Shown one piece after another: positions 53,095 through 63,969 of a stretch of DNA of 64,000 bases. The position numbers and the translations under genes are program-made. The stretch is from Betaproteobacteria bacterium (GTDB lineage: Bacteria > Pseudomonadota > Gammaproteobacteria > Burkholderiales > Thiobacillaceae), in assembly GCA_016234655.1 (NCBI GenBank), contig JACRAU010000011.1:182703-246702 (forward strand). The letters are read 5' to 3'. Numbering within the stretch: the first letter of the stretch is position 1; each line of letters opens with the position of its first letter. The notes under the pieces were generated by a model, which searched no databases, was not told the DNA's origin, and saw only the letters and a program-made list of their open reading frames with translations.

Positions 53095-53892
53095 TCAGCC
53101 CACTCCCCTGAACATAAACGAGGTCAACACGAAATCCAGCGCCAATACGGCCAAGCTGGAGGTTACCACGGTGCGCGTGGTGGCACGGGAGACGCCCTCC
53201 GCCGTCGGCGGCGCATCATACCCTTCAAACAGGGCGATCAGGGTGATCGCCACGCCGAATACCGCGCTCTTGATGATGCCGTTGACAATGTCGTCCCTAA
53301 AGTCCACCGCCGCCTGCATCTGCGACCAGAACGCGCCCTCGTCGACGCCGAGCAGCACCACGCCGACCAGATAGCCGCCGAACACGCCCATCGCCGAAAA
53401 CATTGCCGCCAGCATGGGCATGGAGATCACCGCGCCCCAGAAGCGCGGCGCGATCACCCGCGCGATCGGATTCAAGGCCATCATCTCCAGGGCGGAGAGT
53501 TGCTCGGTCGCCTTCATCAGGCCGATCTCGGCGGTGATGGCCGAACCGGCGCGGCTGGCGAACAGCAGGGCCGCCACCACCGGACCGAGCTCGCGCACCA
53601 GCGACAGGGCGACCAAGACACCCAGGGCCTCTTCCGAGCCGTAGGTCTGCAAGGTCTCGTAGCCCTGCAAGCCCAGCACCATGCCGACGAACAGGCCGGA
53701 CACCAGGATGATGATCAGCGACAACACGCCGGCATTGAAGACCTCCTTGATGACCAGATGGAAGCGCCGGAAGCTGGTGCCCGAATACATCAAGGTCAGC
53801 ACCAGGAAACGGCTGGCCATGCCCAAGCGCCAGATCGCATTGGTGAAGCGCGCGCCCAGTTGCCGCAGGAATGCGGTGATACCGTCGATCAT
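53095..53892 (-). CDS. mlaE: Phospholipid ABC transporter permease MlaE
   Basis: The 265-residue permease has five or six helices and the family motifs VRELGPVVAALLFASRAGSA then ITAEIGLMKATEQ and LNPIARVIAPRFWG. The ATG at 53892 (MIDGITAFLRQLGARF) overlaps the mlaF stop by four bases. Confidence 0.95.
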   Translation of the reverse strand: MIDGITAFLRQLGARFTNAIWRLGMASRFLVLTLMYSGTSFRRFHLVIKEVFNAGVLSLIIILVSGLFVGMVLGLQGYETLQTYGSEEALGVLVALSLVRELGPVVAALLFASRAGSAITAEIGLMKATEQLSALEMMALNPIARVIAPRFWGAVISMPMLAAMFSAMGVFGGYLVGVVLLGVDEGAFWSQMQAAVDFRDDIVNGIIKSAVFGVAITLIALFEGYDAPPTAEGVSRATTRTVVTSSLAVLALDFVLTSFMFRGVG

Positions 53893-54689
53893 TGCGTTAA
53901 CCCAAGGTCGGATGGATAGGCCGGCGAAGGGTAATGGAACGGCACCGGGCCATCCATTTCGCCGTGCACGAATTGATGCACGTAAGGCAGACCCGAGGCC
54001 TTGATCTCGGCCGGCGTGCCCTCGGCCTCGATCACCCCTTCCGAGATGAAATAGACGTAATCGACGATCTTCAGCGACTCCTGGATGTCGTGGGTGACCA
54101 CCAGCGAGGTCATGCCCAGGGTGTCGGTCAGCCGGCGGATCAGGTTGCCGATCACGCCGAGCGAGATCGGGTCCAGGCCGGCGAAGGGCTCGTCGTACAT
54201 CATCAACATCGGGTCGAGCGCGACCGCGCGCGCCAGCGCCACCCGGCGGGCCATTCCGCCGGACAGCTCGGACGGCATCAAGACCTGCGCGCCGCGCAGG
54301 CCGACGGCCTGTAGCTTCATCAGCACCAGGTCCTTGATCATCGCCTCGGGCAAGTCGGTGTGCTCGCGCAACTGGAAGGCCACGTTGTCGTACACCGTCA
54401 TGTCGGTGAACAAGGCGCCGAACTGGAACAGCATGCCCATGCGCCGGCGCAGGTCGTACAGCCCGTGCATGTCCAATTCGCCGACCGAGATGCCGTCGAC
54501 CAGGATTTGCCCGGCCGTGGGCCTGACCTGGCCGCCGATCAAGCGCATCAGCGTGGTCTTGCCGCAACCGGAATTGCCCATGATGGCGATGACCTGGCCG
54601 CGCCGGGCATTCAGGTTGATGCCCTGAAGCACCATGCGGTCGCCATAGGTAAAAGAAAGGTCCCTGATCTGGACGAGGTTATCCGACAC
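53889..54689 (-). CDS. mlaF: Phospholipid ABC transporter ATPase MlaF
   Basis: The ATPase of the Mla system that keeps the outer membrane asymmetric. Walker A is IMGNSGCGKTTLMRLI, the signature is LSGGMARRVALARAVALDP, and Walker B is MMYDEPFAGLDP. The GTG at 54689 is chosen (266 residues) because AGGA lies six bases upstream; a GTG at 54710 adds seven residues but has no site. It is the first gene of the 14.7-kb unit that ends at tatC. Confidence 0.93.
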   Translation of the reverse strand: MSDNLVQIRDLSFTYGDRMVLQGINLNARRGQVIAIMGNSGCGKTTLMRLIGGQVRPTAGQILVDGISVGELDMHGLYDLRRRMGMLFQFGALFTDMTVYDNVAFQLREHTDLPEAMIKDLVLMKLQAVGLRGAQVLMPSELSGGMARRVALARAVALDPMLMMYDEPFAGLDPISLGVIGNLIRRLTDTLGMTSLVVTHDIQESLKIVDYVYFISEGVIEAEGTPAEIKASGLPYVHQFVHGEMDGPVPFHYPSPAYPSDLGLTQ

Positions 54690-54731
54690 GTTTGATCCTA
54701 GTTTTGCCACAATTCTAGCAAATGCCCGTTT

Positions 54732-55190
54732 TTATAGCCCCATCAGCTCGATGGCCGTGCGCACCTGCAACAGCCGGGTCAGGTCGGCATCCCGGCTGAT
54801 CAAATAGAGGCTCTTGCCGGCCATTTGCTCGCGCACCCGCGCCGTCAGCTCGCGCAAGTCGCTCGCCGCATCGAACCCGATCAGCCCGGCATCCCGGCCC
54901 GAGGCCACGATCACCGCCCGACCGCCGAAGGCCTCGACCGCCGCCGCATCGGTGCCGGCCGAGCCGGACGACTCCAGCACGAAGCGAAACGCCTCCTGAG
55001 TCTCGCCGGCCCATTGTGCCCAGATTTCCGGCGCCAAACCCGCCCAGGCCGCGCATTCCAGATAAACGCAGCGGAACTGGGTGTTGTAGAAAGCCAACCG
55101 CCAGTCCTCGGGCATGTCCTCGGGGTAGAACTCGCCCAGCCGGCCGGCATGGTTCCAGCCGATGGCGCCGAAATAGACGGCGTAACTCAT
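54732..55190 (-). CDS. Hypothetical protein, unknown family
   Basis: A 152-residue soluble protein with no signal peptide. The N-terminus (MSYAVYFGAIGWNHAGRLG, then EFYPEDMPEDWRLAFYNTQF) recalls the start of DUF72/YecE proteins, but the catalytic-barrel remainder is missing and the likeness is weak. The second half looks like a small alpha/beta domain (GGRAVIVASGRDAGLIGFDA). It lies ten bases after cysS and 43 before mlaF, so it is probably read with cysS. Confidence 0.65.
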   Translation of the reverse strand: MSYAVYFGAIGWNHAGRLGEFYPEDMPEDWRLAFYNTQFRCVYLECAAWAGLAPEIWAQWAGETQEAFRFVLESSGSAGTDAAAVEAFGGRAVIVASGRDAGLIGFDAASDLRELTARVREQMAGKSLYLISRDADLTRLLQVRTAIELMGL

Positions 55191-55200
55191 GGCCGCGTGC

Positions 55201-56574
55201 TCATTCCCGGCGCCAAAGCGTGCCCTGCGGGCCGTCTTCCAGCACGATGCCGGCCGCCTTCAGTTCGTCGCGGATCGCGTCCGAGCGCTGGAAGTCCTTG
55301 GCTTTGCGCGCGGCCAGCCGTTCCTGGATCAGGGCCTCGATCCGCTCCGCCGTGTAGCCGCCCTCGCCGCCCGAGCCGGCCTGGAGGAATTCTTCCGGCG
55401 CCCGTTCGAGCAGGCCCAGCACCCCGCCCAGGGCCTTGAGCAGGCCGGCCAGATGAGGATCGCGGCCCTTGTTCACCTCATTGGCCAGATCGAACAGCAC
55501 GGCCATCGCCTCGGGCGTGCCGAAGTCGTCGTCCATCGCCGCTTTGAAGCTTGCGGCAAACGGCTCGTGCCAATCGATGACCACGGCCGGCGCCTCGACA
55601 CCGCGCAGCGCGGTATACAGCCGGGTCAGCGCCGCCTTGGCGTCGTCCAGGTGCTGGTCGGAATAATTGAGCGGGCTGCGGTAATGCGCGCGCAGGATGA
55701 AGAAGCGCACCACCTCCGGGTCGTACTTGGCCAAAACTTCCCGAATCGTGAAGAAGTTGCCCAGGGACTTGGACATCTTCTCGTCGTCGACCCGGACGAA
55801 GCCGTTGTGCAGCCAGTAATTGACGAACTTGCAGCCGTGCGCGCCTTCCGATTGGGCGATCTCGTTCTCGTGGTGCGGGAATTGCAGGTCCTGGCCGCCG
55901 CCGTGGATGTCGAAGTGCTGGCCCAAGAGGTCCGAGCCCATGGCCGAGCACTCGATATGCCAGCCCGGCCGCCCCTGCCCCCAGGGCGAGGGCCAGGCCG
56001 GCTCGCCCGGCTTGGCCGCCTTCCACAGCACGAAGTCCATCGGGTCGCGCTTGTGCGGGTCCACCTCCACCCGCTCGCCGGCGCGCAGGTCGTCCAGCGA
56101 CTTGCCCGAGAGTTGGCCGTAGGTCACGAACTTGCCCACCGCGTAATAGACGTCGCCGTTCGGGGCCGGATAGGCGAGGCCGCGCTCGATCAGGACCTGG
56201 ATCATGGTGAGCATCTTGCCCACATACTCGGTCGCCCGCGGCTCGTGGTCCGGCGCCTGCACGCCCAGGGCCGCGCCGTCCTGGTGCATGGCGTCGATGA
56301 AGCGCTGGGTCAGCGCGGTGTAGGGCTCGCCGTTCTCATTGGCCCGTTTGATGATCTTGTCGTCGATGTCGGTGATGTTGCGGACATAGTTCACCTCGAA
56401 ACCCGAGGCCTTGAGCCAGCGGGTGATCATGTCGAACACCACCAGCACCCGGGCGTGGCCGAGGTGGCAGTAGTCGTACACGGTCATGCCGCAGACGTAC
56501 ATGCGCACCCGGCCGGGCTCGATGGGCACGAATTCCTGCTTTTCGCGGGCGAGGGAGTTGTAGAGCTTGAGCAT
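55201..56574 (-). CDS. cysS: Cysteine-tRNA ligase
   Basis: A class I synthetase of 457 residues. It has the zinc Cys near 28 ([18 protein letters not shown]), with the HIGH motif read as HLGH, plus [21 protein letters not shown] and the KMSKSLGNF signature. The ATG at 56574 ([15 protein letters not shown]) matches family starts; readings from further upstream add about 47 unrelated residues. Confidence 0.97.
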   Translation of the reverse strand: MLKLYNSLAREKQEFVPIEPGRVRMYVCGMTVYDYCHLGHARVLVVFDMITRWLKASGFEVNYVRNITDIDDKIIKRANENGEPYTALTQRFIDAMHQDGAALGVQAPDHEPRATEYVGKMLTMIQVLIERGLAYPAPNGDVYYAVGKFVTYGQLSGKSLDDLRAGERVEVDPHKRDPMDFVLWKAAKPGEPAWPSPWGQGRPGWHIECSAMGSDLLGQHFDIHGGGQDLQFPHHENEIAQSEGAHGCKFVNYWLHNGFVRVDDEKMSKSLGNFFTIREVLAKYDPEVVRFFILRAHYRSPLNYSDQHLDDAKAALTRLYTALRGVEAPAVVIDWHEPFAASFKAAMDDDFGTPEAMAVLFDLANEVNKGRDPHLAGLLKALGGVLGLLERAPEEFLQAGSGGEGGYTAERIEALIQERLAARKAKDFQRSDAIRDELKAAGIVLEDGPQGTLWRRE

Positions 56575-57066
56575 GACAAGAAAGACATCTGGGCCGGATA
56601 TAAGGGGATGGATTTTATCGGGTATCGCCCCTTTGTGATCGATTTGCTGCCAGCTTTTATACCTTAACCAGCCTAACAAGCTGCCCAGTCGAGGCGGTTC
56701 CCGGGACAAAACCATTATTGGCGGTTCACGAGTTCAAGCGGGTTTTTTCTGAGCCGGAGGCGCCTGGCAAGACCATCTGGCTGGCGATATGCCATGCCCT
56801 CCTGCCAAGTCGCGCCGATAAAATTTCAGACATTAATAAAAAAGCAATTTATTGCGCAGAGTATTCCCATGCAGCGCGATAACGATAAGCATCGTCCGCC
56901 GCATTTCAACAATACGCGGTGGCTGCATACAACGCATGGCGGCAGATGCCGGGAGGTGCGGTGCGGTTCGCTTGGCCGACCAGCCTGGAAGGCCGCGGCG
57001 AGCGACAGGCTATGCGCACCATTTTTATGTCCAGTCGAATAAGGTTGCCTTTAATAAGGGTTCTTC
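56575..57066. other. Spacer between divergent cysS and chemoreceptor genes
   Basis: About 490 bases without a supported gene. It should hold both promoters. An exact GCCGATAA, the -10 octamer of flagellar sigma-28, occurs at 56814-56821 on the plus strand, but no TAAA lies at the expected distance upstream. Small frames here look like noise. Confidence 0.5.
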
Positions 57067-58731
57067 ATGTCACACGATAAAACCGCTCCAGCCGTCCAGA
57101 CTTTTCCCAAGCTCCAGCTACTACAAATCAACAGCGTGCAGACCAAGCTCCTCGCCGCGCTGGTGCCGTGCATCGCGCTATCTCTGATCGCATTGGGGAT
57201 TGCCCTATATCAGCTGCATTCGACCAATATGCGATTCAAGACCTTCATAGCCAACGACCTGGCGCACATGCAAATCTACGAGGAGATGTATGCCGAGGGT
57301 CTCCTGGGCGGCCAAGCCATCCGCAACCTGATGCTCGATGCAAACGACACGAGCGCGCAGGCCAACCTCGATAAATCCAGCGCCACCTTCCGCAAGGCCC
57401 TGGATCAGGCCATGGCGACGGCGAAGCCAGACAGCGAGTTGGCCAAGTCCCTGGCCCTGATCGACGCCAAATGGGATGCGCTGTCCGGCCTGCGCGACAT
57501 GTATGTGCAGATCGTCGGCGTGCAGAGCGACGCCCGTGAGCGCTTTGTGCGGGAAGAGGCCCCGCTTTGGCGCGACGTCGGCGCTACCCTGCTCAAGCTT
57601 AGATCCGACGAAGCCAGGAAATTACAGGCAACCCAGGCCGAGGTCGAGGCCAATGCCAGAAGCGCACTGAGCATGAGCGCCGCCCTGACCCTGTTGGCCA
57701 TTGGCCTCGGCAGCATTTTTGCCTTTCTGATCACGCGCGCCATCAAGAACACCCTGAGGTCGATGCAAACCGTCATCACCGAGGTGGAGCGCTCGGGCGA
57801 TCTGTCCAAACGCGTGGACATCGACTCGAACGACGAGGTCGGCCAGACGGCGAAATCCTTCAACGATCTGATGACCACGCTACAGGGCTCATTCCGCCAG
57901 ATATTGGACAGTGTCGACCAGCTATCCGATGCGGTCTACGTGCTATCTTCCACCTCCAAGCAGGTGGCCAGCGGATCGTCGGATCAAAGCGAGGCAGCCT
58001 CTTCCATGGCAGCCACGGTGGAAGAAGTCACCGTCAGCATCAATCATGTGACCGACAATGCCCGCGAGGCACTCAATCTCTCGCGCAAATCGGGCGATCT
58101 ATCCGGCCAGGGCGGCGCGATCATCCACCATGCCGCCTCGGAAATCATGCAAATCGCCGACACCGTAAGGCAAACCTCCAGCGCAATCAGTGAGCTAGGC
58201 CAGCAATCGGATGAGATATCCTCCATCGTCAACGTCATCAAGGACATCGCCGACCAGATCAACCTGCTGGCCTTGAACGCCGCCATCGAAGCCGCCCGTG
58301 CCGGCGAGCAAGGCCGCGGCTTTGCAGTGGTGGCCGACGAGGTGCGCAAACTGGCGGAACGCACCACCAAATCCACCGAGGAAATCACCACCATGATCGG
58401 CACCATGCAAAGCAGCGCCCGTGCCGCGGTGAACAGCATGACGACTGCGGTCACGCAAGTGGATAGCGGCGTGGCCCTGGCTCAGCAGGCCGGCGAATCG
58501 ATCAACCAGATCAAGGAAAGCGCGAACCAGGTCACCAAGGTCGTGACCGATATCTCTTCCGCCTTGGTGGAGCAAAGCGCGGCAAGCAATGACATCGCCA
58601 GCAACGTCGAGAAAGTGGCGCAAATGTGCGAGCAAAACAGCGCTGCGGCGGTTGAAAGCGCCGGCTCGGCGACCCACTTGGAACAACTGGCCGATGCGAT
58701 GCGTAACGCGGCAAGCCGCTTCAAAATTTAG
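57067..58731 (+). CDS. Methyl-accepting chemotaxis protein
   Basis: A 554-residue chemoreceptor. It has a first helix at about 24-46, a periplasmic helical sensor of four-helix-bundle type (about 47-198), a second helix at about 199-223, a HAMP domain, and the signalling domain with the hairpin tip [20 protein letters not shown] then [18 protein letters not shown]. The C-terminus (NAASRFKI) lacks a CheR-tethering pentapeptide. The ligand is unknown. The flagellar stator genes elsewhere in the window fit with motility. Confidence 0.93.
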   Translation: MSHDKTAPAVQTFPKLQLLQINSVQTKLLAALVPCIALSLIALGIALYQLHSTNMRFKTFIANDLAHMQIYEEMYAEGLLGGQAIRNLMLDANDTSAQANLDKSSATFRKALDQAMATAKPDSELAKSLALIDAKWDALSGLRDMYVQIVGVQSDARERFVREEAPLWRDVGATLLKLRSDEARKLQATQAEVEANARSALSMSAALTLLAIGLGSIFAFLITRAIKNTLRSMQTVITEVERSGDLSKRVDIDSNDEVGQTAKSFNDLMTTLQGSFRQILDSVDQLSDAVYVLSSTSKQVASGSSDQSEAASSMAATVEEVTVSINHVTDNAREALNLSRKSGDLSGQGGAIIHHAASEIMQIADTVRQTSSAISELGQQSDEISSIVNVIKDIADQINLLALNAAIEAARAGEQGRGFAVVADEVRKLAERTTKSTEEITTMIGTMQSSARAAVNSMTTAVTQVDSGVALAQQAGESINQIKESANQVTKVVTDISSALVEQSAASNDIASNVEKVAQMCEQNSAAAVESAGSATHLEQLADAMRNAASRFKI

Positions 58732-58756
58732 TTAAAACGCACTCGTGGCTGCCTCT

Positions 58757-58775
58757 GGGGCGGCGCCTCCGCCCC
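58757..58775 (+). terminator. GC-rich hairpin after the chemoreceptor gene
   Basis: GGGGCGG-CGCCT-CCGCCCC, a perfect seven-base stem 26 bases past the stop. No T-tract follows, so it is at most a weak or Rho-assisted terminator. Confidence 0.4.
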
Positions 58776-58811
58776 GCCGCATCACACCGATACGGTAGTA
58801 CCGACCGGCAC

Positions 58812-58833
58812 ATGGCAGGCATAATCCCCTGCC

Positions 58834-58837
<4 letters not shown>
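58812..58837 (+). promoter_or_regulatory. Inverted repeat with -10 box across the recQ start
   Basis: CATGGCAGG (58812-58820) and CCTGCCATG (58829-58837) form a perfect nine-base inverted repeat around eight bases. A -10-like CATAAT (58821-58826) lies in the centre and the recQ ATG (58834-58836) in the right arm. A start from this box would fall at or next to the ATG, giving a leaderless message. Confidence 0.5.
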
Positions 58838-60663
<1,826 letters not shown>

Positions 60664-60686
60664 CCGCCGCAAGCAGACTTACTTGC

Positions 60687-60716
60687 CGTCATTCCCGTGA
60701 AAAGGCGGGAATCCAG
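60687..60716. repeat. Palindromic repeat, left of the Xre/RES module
   Basis: CGTC-ATTCCCG-(8 bases)-CGGGAAT-CCAG. This pattern is a dispersed palindromic repeat common in proteobacterial genomes. A related copy lies at 61853-61880. Confidence 0.65.
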
Positions 60717-60751
60717 CCCTTACCGACAACAAATCGGATTAGCCAATCGCA

Positions 60752-60783
60752 ACCAAATGGCATATCATTAAATACCATTTGGT
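60752..60783 (+). promoter_or_regulatory. Operator-promoter of the Xre/RES toxin-antitoxin pair
   Basis: A perfect nine-base inverted repeat, ACCAAATGG (60752-60760) and CCATTTGGT (60775-60783), encloses 14 AT-rich bases containing a -10-like TATCAT (60763-60768). A weak -35 (TTAGCC, 60739-60744) has an 18-base spacer. The start codon is 18 bases on. This is the layout of an autorepressed toxin-antitoxin operon. Confidence 0.68.
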
Positions 60784-60800
60784 AAAAACGCGAGGCCGCC

Positions 60801-61361
60801 ATGAGCACCGCCACCGCAACCGAACGCGCCCTCCGCACCGCCACCGCAACCGAACGCGCCCTCCGCACCGCCACCAAACCGAAGAGCGCATCGAAGCCCG
60901 CCGCCAAGAAGGCCGCCGTGACCGGCAAGGCCCAGGCCGTAAAGGCCTCCGCCGCCCGCTTCGCCGCCTTCATCGACAAAGAGCCGACGACCGGCGAGCT
61001 GCTGATCAAGCGGGTGCGGAAAGGCTACCCGGTTGAGTTGGTCAAGCACGCCGGCATGTTCTTCAGCATCCCGGAAAAACGGGTGCTCCAGGTCATCGGC
61101 GTGGCCGGCACCACGGCCCACCGCTACCAGACCCAGGGCAAGCCGCTCGACCCCGCCGCCTCCGAGCGCGTGCATCGGGTGGCCATCGTCACCCGCGAGG
61201 CCATCGATGTCTTCGGCGCCGCCGACCCGGCCAAGGCTTGGATGCTGCGGCCCAACCACGCCCTCGGCGACACGCCCCCGCTCGACCTGCTGGACACCGA
61301 GATCGGCGCCAGCGCCGTCCGCCGCATCCTCGTCGCCATCGCCGAAGGCGGGGTCGTGTGA
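60801..61361 (+). CDS. Xre/MbcA/ParS-type antitoxin
   Basis: A 186-residue protein. The first 50 residues are low-complexity and Lys/Ala-rich, beginning with an exact ten-residue tandem duplication (TATATERALR). The central part looks helix-turn-helix-like (GELLIKRVRKGYPVELVKHA). The C-terminal domain ends in the toxin-binding ParS/DUF2384 pattern: RVHRVAIVTREAIDVFGAAD, AKAWMLRPNHALGDTPPLDL, LLDTEIGASAVRRILVAIAE. It overlaps the toxin gene by four bases (GTGA) and probably binds the palindrome upstream. Confidence 0.88.
   Translation: MSTATATERALRTATATERALRTATKPKSASKPAAKKAAVTGKAQAVKASAARFAAFIDKEPTTGELLIKRVRKGYPVELVKHAGMFFSIPEKRVLQVIGVAGTTAHRYQTQGKPLDPAASERVHRVAIVTREAIDVFGAADPAKAWMLRPNHALGDTPPLDLLDTEIGASAVRRILVAIAEGGVV
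60805..60864 (+). repeat. Two-copy 30-bp tandem repeat in the antitoxin N-terminus
   Basis: An exact 30-base unit occurs at 60805-60834 and 60835-60864, followed by an 11-base partial third copy. It is in frame and adds ten residues per unit, so copy number can change without a frameshift. Confidence 0.9.
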
Positions 61362-61828
61362 AGCGCCTCTGGCGCATCGCGAAAAAACGCCACGCCCTCG
61401 ACAAAAGCTGCGAGGGCAACCGCCTCGTCGGCGGCCGCTGGAACAAGCCCGGCCTCGGCGCGCTCTACGCCGCCGAAACCATCGAACTCGCCTCGCTGGA
61501 GAAATTCGTCCACACCGCCGGCATCGCCCCGGCCGACCTCGTGCTGGTCGCCGTCGACGTGCCGGATGCCCCCAGCCTGACCCGCCGAGTCGAACTAACC
61601 GAATTACCCGCCGGCTGGAACGGCCTGCCCGCCTCCGATGCCGCCCAGGACTTCGGCAGCCAATGGCTAGCGTCAGCGAAGGAACTGGTACTGCTGGTAC
61701 CCTCAGTCATCGTGCCCGAGAGCCGGAATGCGCTGATCAATCCGCTGCACCCGCGTTATGCCGAGGTCGCCTTATCGGTCTCGCGGGATTTCCGGTTCGA
61801 CCCGAGAATGTATGGAGCGGGCCGCTAA
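61358..61828 (+). CDS. RES-domain toxin
   Basis: A 156-residue RES protein. It has the leading Arg (LWRIAKKRHA), GNRLVGGRWNKPG, the tyrosine strand GALYAAETIELASLEKF and the Ser/Asn near the C-terminus (VPESRNALINPLHPRYAEV). Characterised RES toxins break down NAD+ or ADP-ribosylate a metabolic enzyme. The GTG start lies inside the antitoxin stop. Toxicity is inferred from family and context. Confidence 0.88.
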   Translation: MKRLWRIAKKRHALDKSCEGNRLVGGRWNKPGLGALYAAETIELASLEKFVHTAGIAPADLVLVAVDVPDAPSLTRRVELTELPAGWNGLPASDAAQDFGSQWLASAKELVLLVPSVIVPESRNALINPLHPRYAEVALSVSRDFRFDPRMYGAGR

Positions 61829-61852
61829 GGAACCCCTAAAAAATTCCGATTT

Positions 61853-61880
61853 CGTCGTTCCCGCGCAAGCGGGAACCCAG
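61853..61880. repeat. Palindromic repeat, right of the Xre/RES module
   Basis: CGTC-GTTCCCGC-GCAA-GCGGGAAC-CCAG, related to the element at 60687-60716 in both arms and flanks. The two bracket the toxin-antitoxin pair. Confidence 0.7.
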
Positions 61881-61897
61881 ACAGATCGATAAACCGA

Positions 61898-61935
61898 ATG
61901 CCCGCCTTTATGCCATTCAAGGTATGCGCGGGCAT
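61898..61935. repeat. Second stem-loop right of the RES gene
   Basis: ATGCCCGC (61898-61905) pairs with GCGGGCAT (61928-61935), with partial inner pairing in the 22-base loop. No T-tract follows. Confidence 0.55.
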
Positions 61936-62001
61936 GACGGCTTAATCAGGCCCTCCTTAGGTGTTGGCGCTATAGTTTCCACATGATCAGATGAGGGACG
62001 C

Positions 62002-62346
62002 ATGAAACAGCCATTCCTGATTTTCGCAGCGCTCGGCCTGAGCACCGGCATCGCCCTGGCCGAGGAGCCGGCCACGCCGGCTCAAGCCGGGGCACAGACA
62101 CCTGCGCCGCCACCGATTGGCCGCTACCAGGCCATCGATGCCAGCTTCTCCAACTCGCCCGACGCCCCGGAAAAACAGTTCCGCCGCCCGCTCATCCTGG
62201 ATACGGTCACCGGCAGCATCAAGGTCTGCGACTACATCTACAAGGACATCGGCAAGCAACAAGACGGACGGGCCTATTGGTCGGCCACGCCGACCTGCTG
62301 GGCTTTCGTCACCGGGGAGCCGGTGAAGGTGCCGAAGGTGAAATAG
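62002..62346 (+). CDS. Small secreted hypothetical protein
   Basis: A 114-residue protein with a signal peptide (MKQPFLIFAALGLSTGIALA, then EEPATP), a Pro/Ala-rich linker, and a compact domain with two Cys (VCDYIYKD and TPTCWAFVTGE). The base composition matches the host. The two Cys could form a disulfide in the periplasm. No family recognised. Confidence 0.7.
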   Translation: MKQPFLIFAALGLSTGIALAEEPATPAQAGAQTPAPPPIGRYQAIDASFSNSPDAPEKQFRRPLILDTVTGSIKVCDYIYKDIGKQQDGRAYWSATPTCWAFVTGEPVKVPKVK

Positions 62347-62589
62347 CGTATTAAGCTGGTGCCTAGGCGCAACGGAGCGGAAACACTATGAGGAGCCACT
62401 GCTGAAACTGATCATCAAGTGGCGCGGAGAGGTGACAACCGAAAAAGTTCTGAATTAGCCTACCAAAAGGATAAACGAGCGAGGCCACAGATAATGCATT
62501 TTGAACGTATCAATGCACGACATCTATATGTTCACTTGACCACGAGCACTCACTTGTCCAATACATACCCACCAACAGGGCAAACTACT
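62347..62589. other. Spacer before the AT-rich gene
   Basis: Composition drops in GC across this stretch. A plus-strand frame is open from 62419 but reads as non-coding until the signal peptide at 62590. No promoter was confidently found. Confidence 0.4.
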
Positions 62590-63657
62590 ATGGGAATATG
62601 CACATCCGTTTTGCTAAGAATACTGTGGGCTGCACTAAGCCTATTCACGGCTTCAAGCGTGATAGCACAAGACAAGCCAGACGAGCAAATTATCAGGGGA
62701 ATTTCCATAATTAACGAGACAGCAAAAACCATCTGCGGATCACTTGAAAGGACTGGATATTCCTTAACAGCTGCCCTTCGAAGTGAAGTCGATGCAAATT
62801 TGGAGAAACTACTAAAAAGGCTTGCTGAGGCGAAGATTTCCGTTGGCGCAGATGCAACCGTTAACAAATATGCTGGGGTATTGCAGAGTGATCTTGCTGC
62901 GGACAGGAAAGATAACCGCAACTGTAGCAAACATGTGTTGAACCTTTTGGCTCCGATAATTCTCGATAAAAGAGCCTTTCAACCCATTGCAAGCATGTAT
63001 TACCAAAAACCGATAAAACCACAGTCATGCGGCAATGATGTTTGGTATATCGAGAGCAGTAATCGTCCTGGAACGTTTCAGCCACTTTACATATGGCGTT
63101 GCCCAACCTTCATTCAAAGAAAGACCGTGACGAATCATATTGGGTTGACCATCAACGACAGATTGGTGCTGGACCACAACCGCGGTCAAGTAGAGATTGA
63201 GTGGGGTGGGATTTCTGTAAACTGGAATCACGGGAAGTTGCTTTTCACCACCTCCTTGAAAAATATGGGGCATTCGACAGTACATATCCGATCAATCGAC
63301 ATCGTAGCAAGGCAAGGCAATCCGAAGAATTTTGCTTTACCTTTCTTCCCGCACGACTTAGTAATCTACCCATCAGAGCAAGTGCTTGTTCCAGTTGGAG
63401 ATGTCGAAAATCTCTCAAAATTCATCGACACCAATTTCGACAATACGAAATACGTTTATACGATTTCGATGGAAGCCAACGAAACGCAACCTCTGAGACT
63501 GGGCACTCAAAACGAAATCATTAGATGCGATGGGAGGACAATAGGCTTCGGCCTTTCTGTGGTATTCGATGACGTTTTTGGCGATCAATATCGTTTAAAC
63601 AGGCCAGCGTTTGTCCACAAAAACCAATGCATCACTGAATCTCTCAGCATCAAGTAA
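62590..63657 (+). CDS. Secreted hypothetical protein in AT-rich DNA
   Basis: A 355-residue protein. The ATG at 62590 gives a clear signal peptide (MGICTSVLLRILWAALSLFT, cut near VIAQ). An N-terminal helical region has ISIINETAKTICGSLERTGY and three Cys in about the first 120 residues; a beta-rich region follows (GQVEIEWGGISVNWNHGKLL). A in-frame ATG at 62494 would add 32 residues. Codon use and composition are clearly more AT-rich than neighbours, suggesting recent acquisition. Function unknown. Confidence 0.7.
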   Translation: MGICTSVLLRILWAALSLFTASSVIAQDKPDEQIIRGISIINETAKTICGSLERTGYSLTAALRSEVDANLEKLLKRLAEAKISVGADATVNKYAGVLQSDLAADRKDNRNCSKHVLNLLAPIILDKRAFQPIASMYYQKPIKPQSCGNDVWYIESSNRPGTFQPLYIWRCPTFIQRKTVTNHIGLTINDRLVLDHNRGQVEIEWGGISVNWNHGKLLFTTSLKNMGHSTVHIRSIDIVARQGNPKNFALPFFPHDLVIYPSEQVLVPVGDVENLSKFIDTNFDNTKYVYTISMEANETQPLRLGTQNEIIRCDGRTIGFGLSVVFDDVFGDQYRLNRPAFVHKNQCITESLSIK

Positions 63658-63659
63658 AA

Positions 63660-63686
63660 AACAAAAAGGCCCGCATCAGCGGGCCT
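63660..63686 (-). terminator. Rho-independent terminator, minus strand
   Basis: AGGCCCGC (63667-63674), loop ATCA, GCGGGCCT (63679-63686). The minus strand continues with TTTTTGTTTTTT, so it best ends leftward transcripts from the right. On the plus strand it lies just past the secreted protein's stop but has little T-tract. Confidence 0.7.
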
Positions 63687-63723
63687 CGAATTTCCATCAA
63701 TGCGTGCTTCATACGAGGCAAGC

Positions 63724-63888
63724 TTATCCGCTTAAGGGCGGCTCCGGCGTCCGGCCTTCCCGCTCGGGCAAGCCCGAGTACTGCAACTTCAGTTTCGATA
63801 ATACAAGGGCGGCTTCGCGCAGCAAGCCGCCGAATGGAGAAATTTCCACACATCCTTCCCAGGTGGTTTCTAATCCCAACCGCACCAC
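63724..63888 (-). CDS. Short ORF, possible gene remnant near the IS element
   Basis: A 54-codon frame with GTG start, containing EISPFGGLLREAALVLSKLK and ending GRTPEPPLSG. The composition looks protein-like and the strong leftward terminator lies 38 bases past its stop. It may be the tail of a gene cut by an insertion, or a chance frame. No family recognised. Confidence 0.3.
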   Translation of the reverse strand: MVRLGLETTWEGCVEISPFGGLLREAALVLSKLKLQYSGLPEREGRTPEPPLSG

Positions 63889-63969
63889 TGCTTAATAAAT
63901 GAGCGGACATGAAGAGCGGGTCTGGTAGTGTGGCAGTGCGACCCACACACACACCAGGAACCCACCCTC

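Noticed and set aside
56814..56821. Sigma-28 (FliA) promoter for the chemoreceptor gene
   Set aside because: Only the -10 octamer GCCGATAA is present; no TAAA lies 15 bases upstream and the site is about 245 bases from the start codon. Kept only as a note in the spacer entry.
62395..62459. Short plus-strand frame before the AT-rich gene (KLIIKWRGEVTTEK)
   Set aside because: Under 20 codons with no start codon or ribosome site; it could be a gene-end remnant but nothing supports it.
63650..63952. A 100-codon minus-strand frame over the end region
   Set aside because: It crosses the terminator hairpin and has no coherent composition; a shorter minus-strand frame in another register looks more protein-like and is listed at low confidence.
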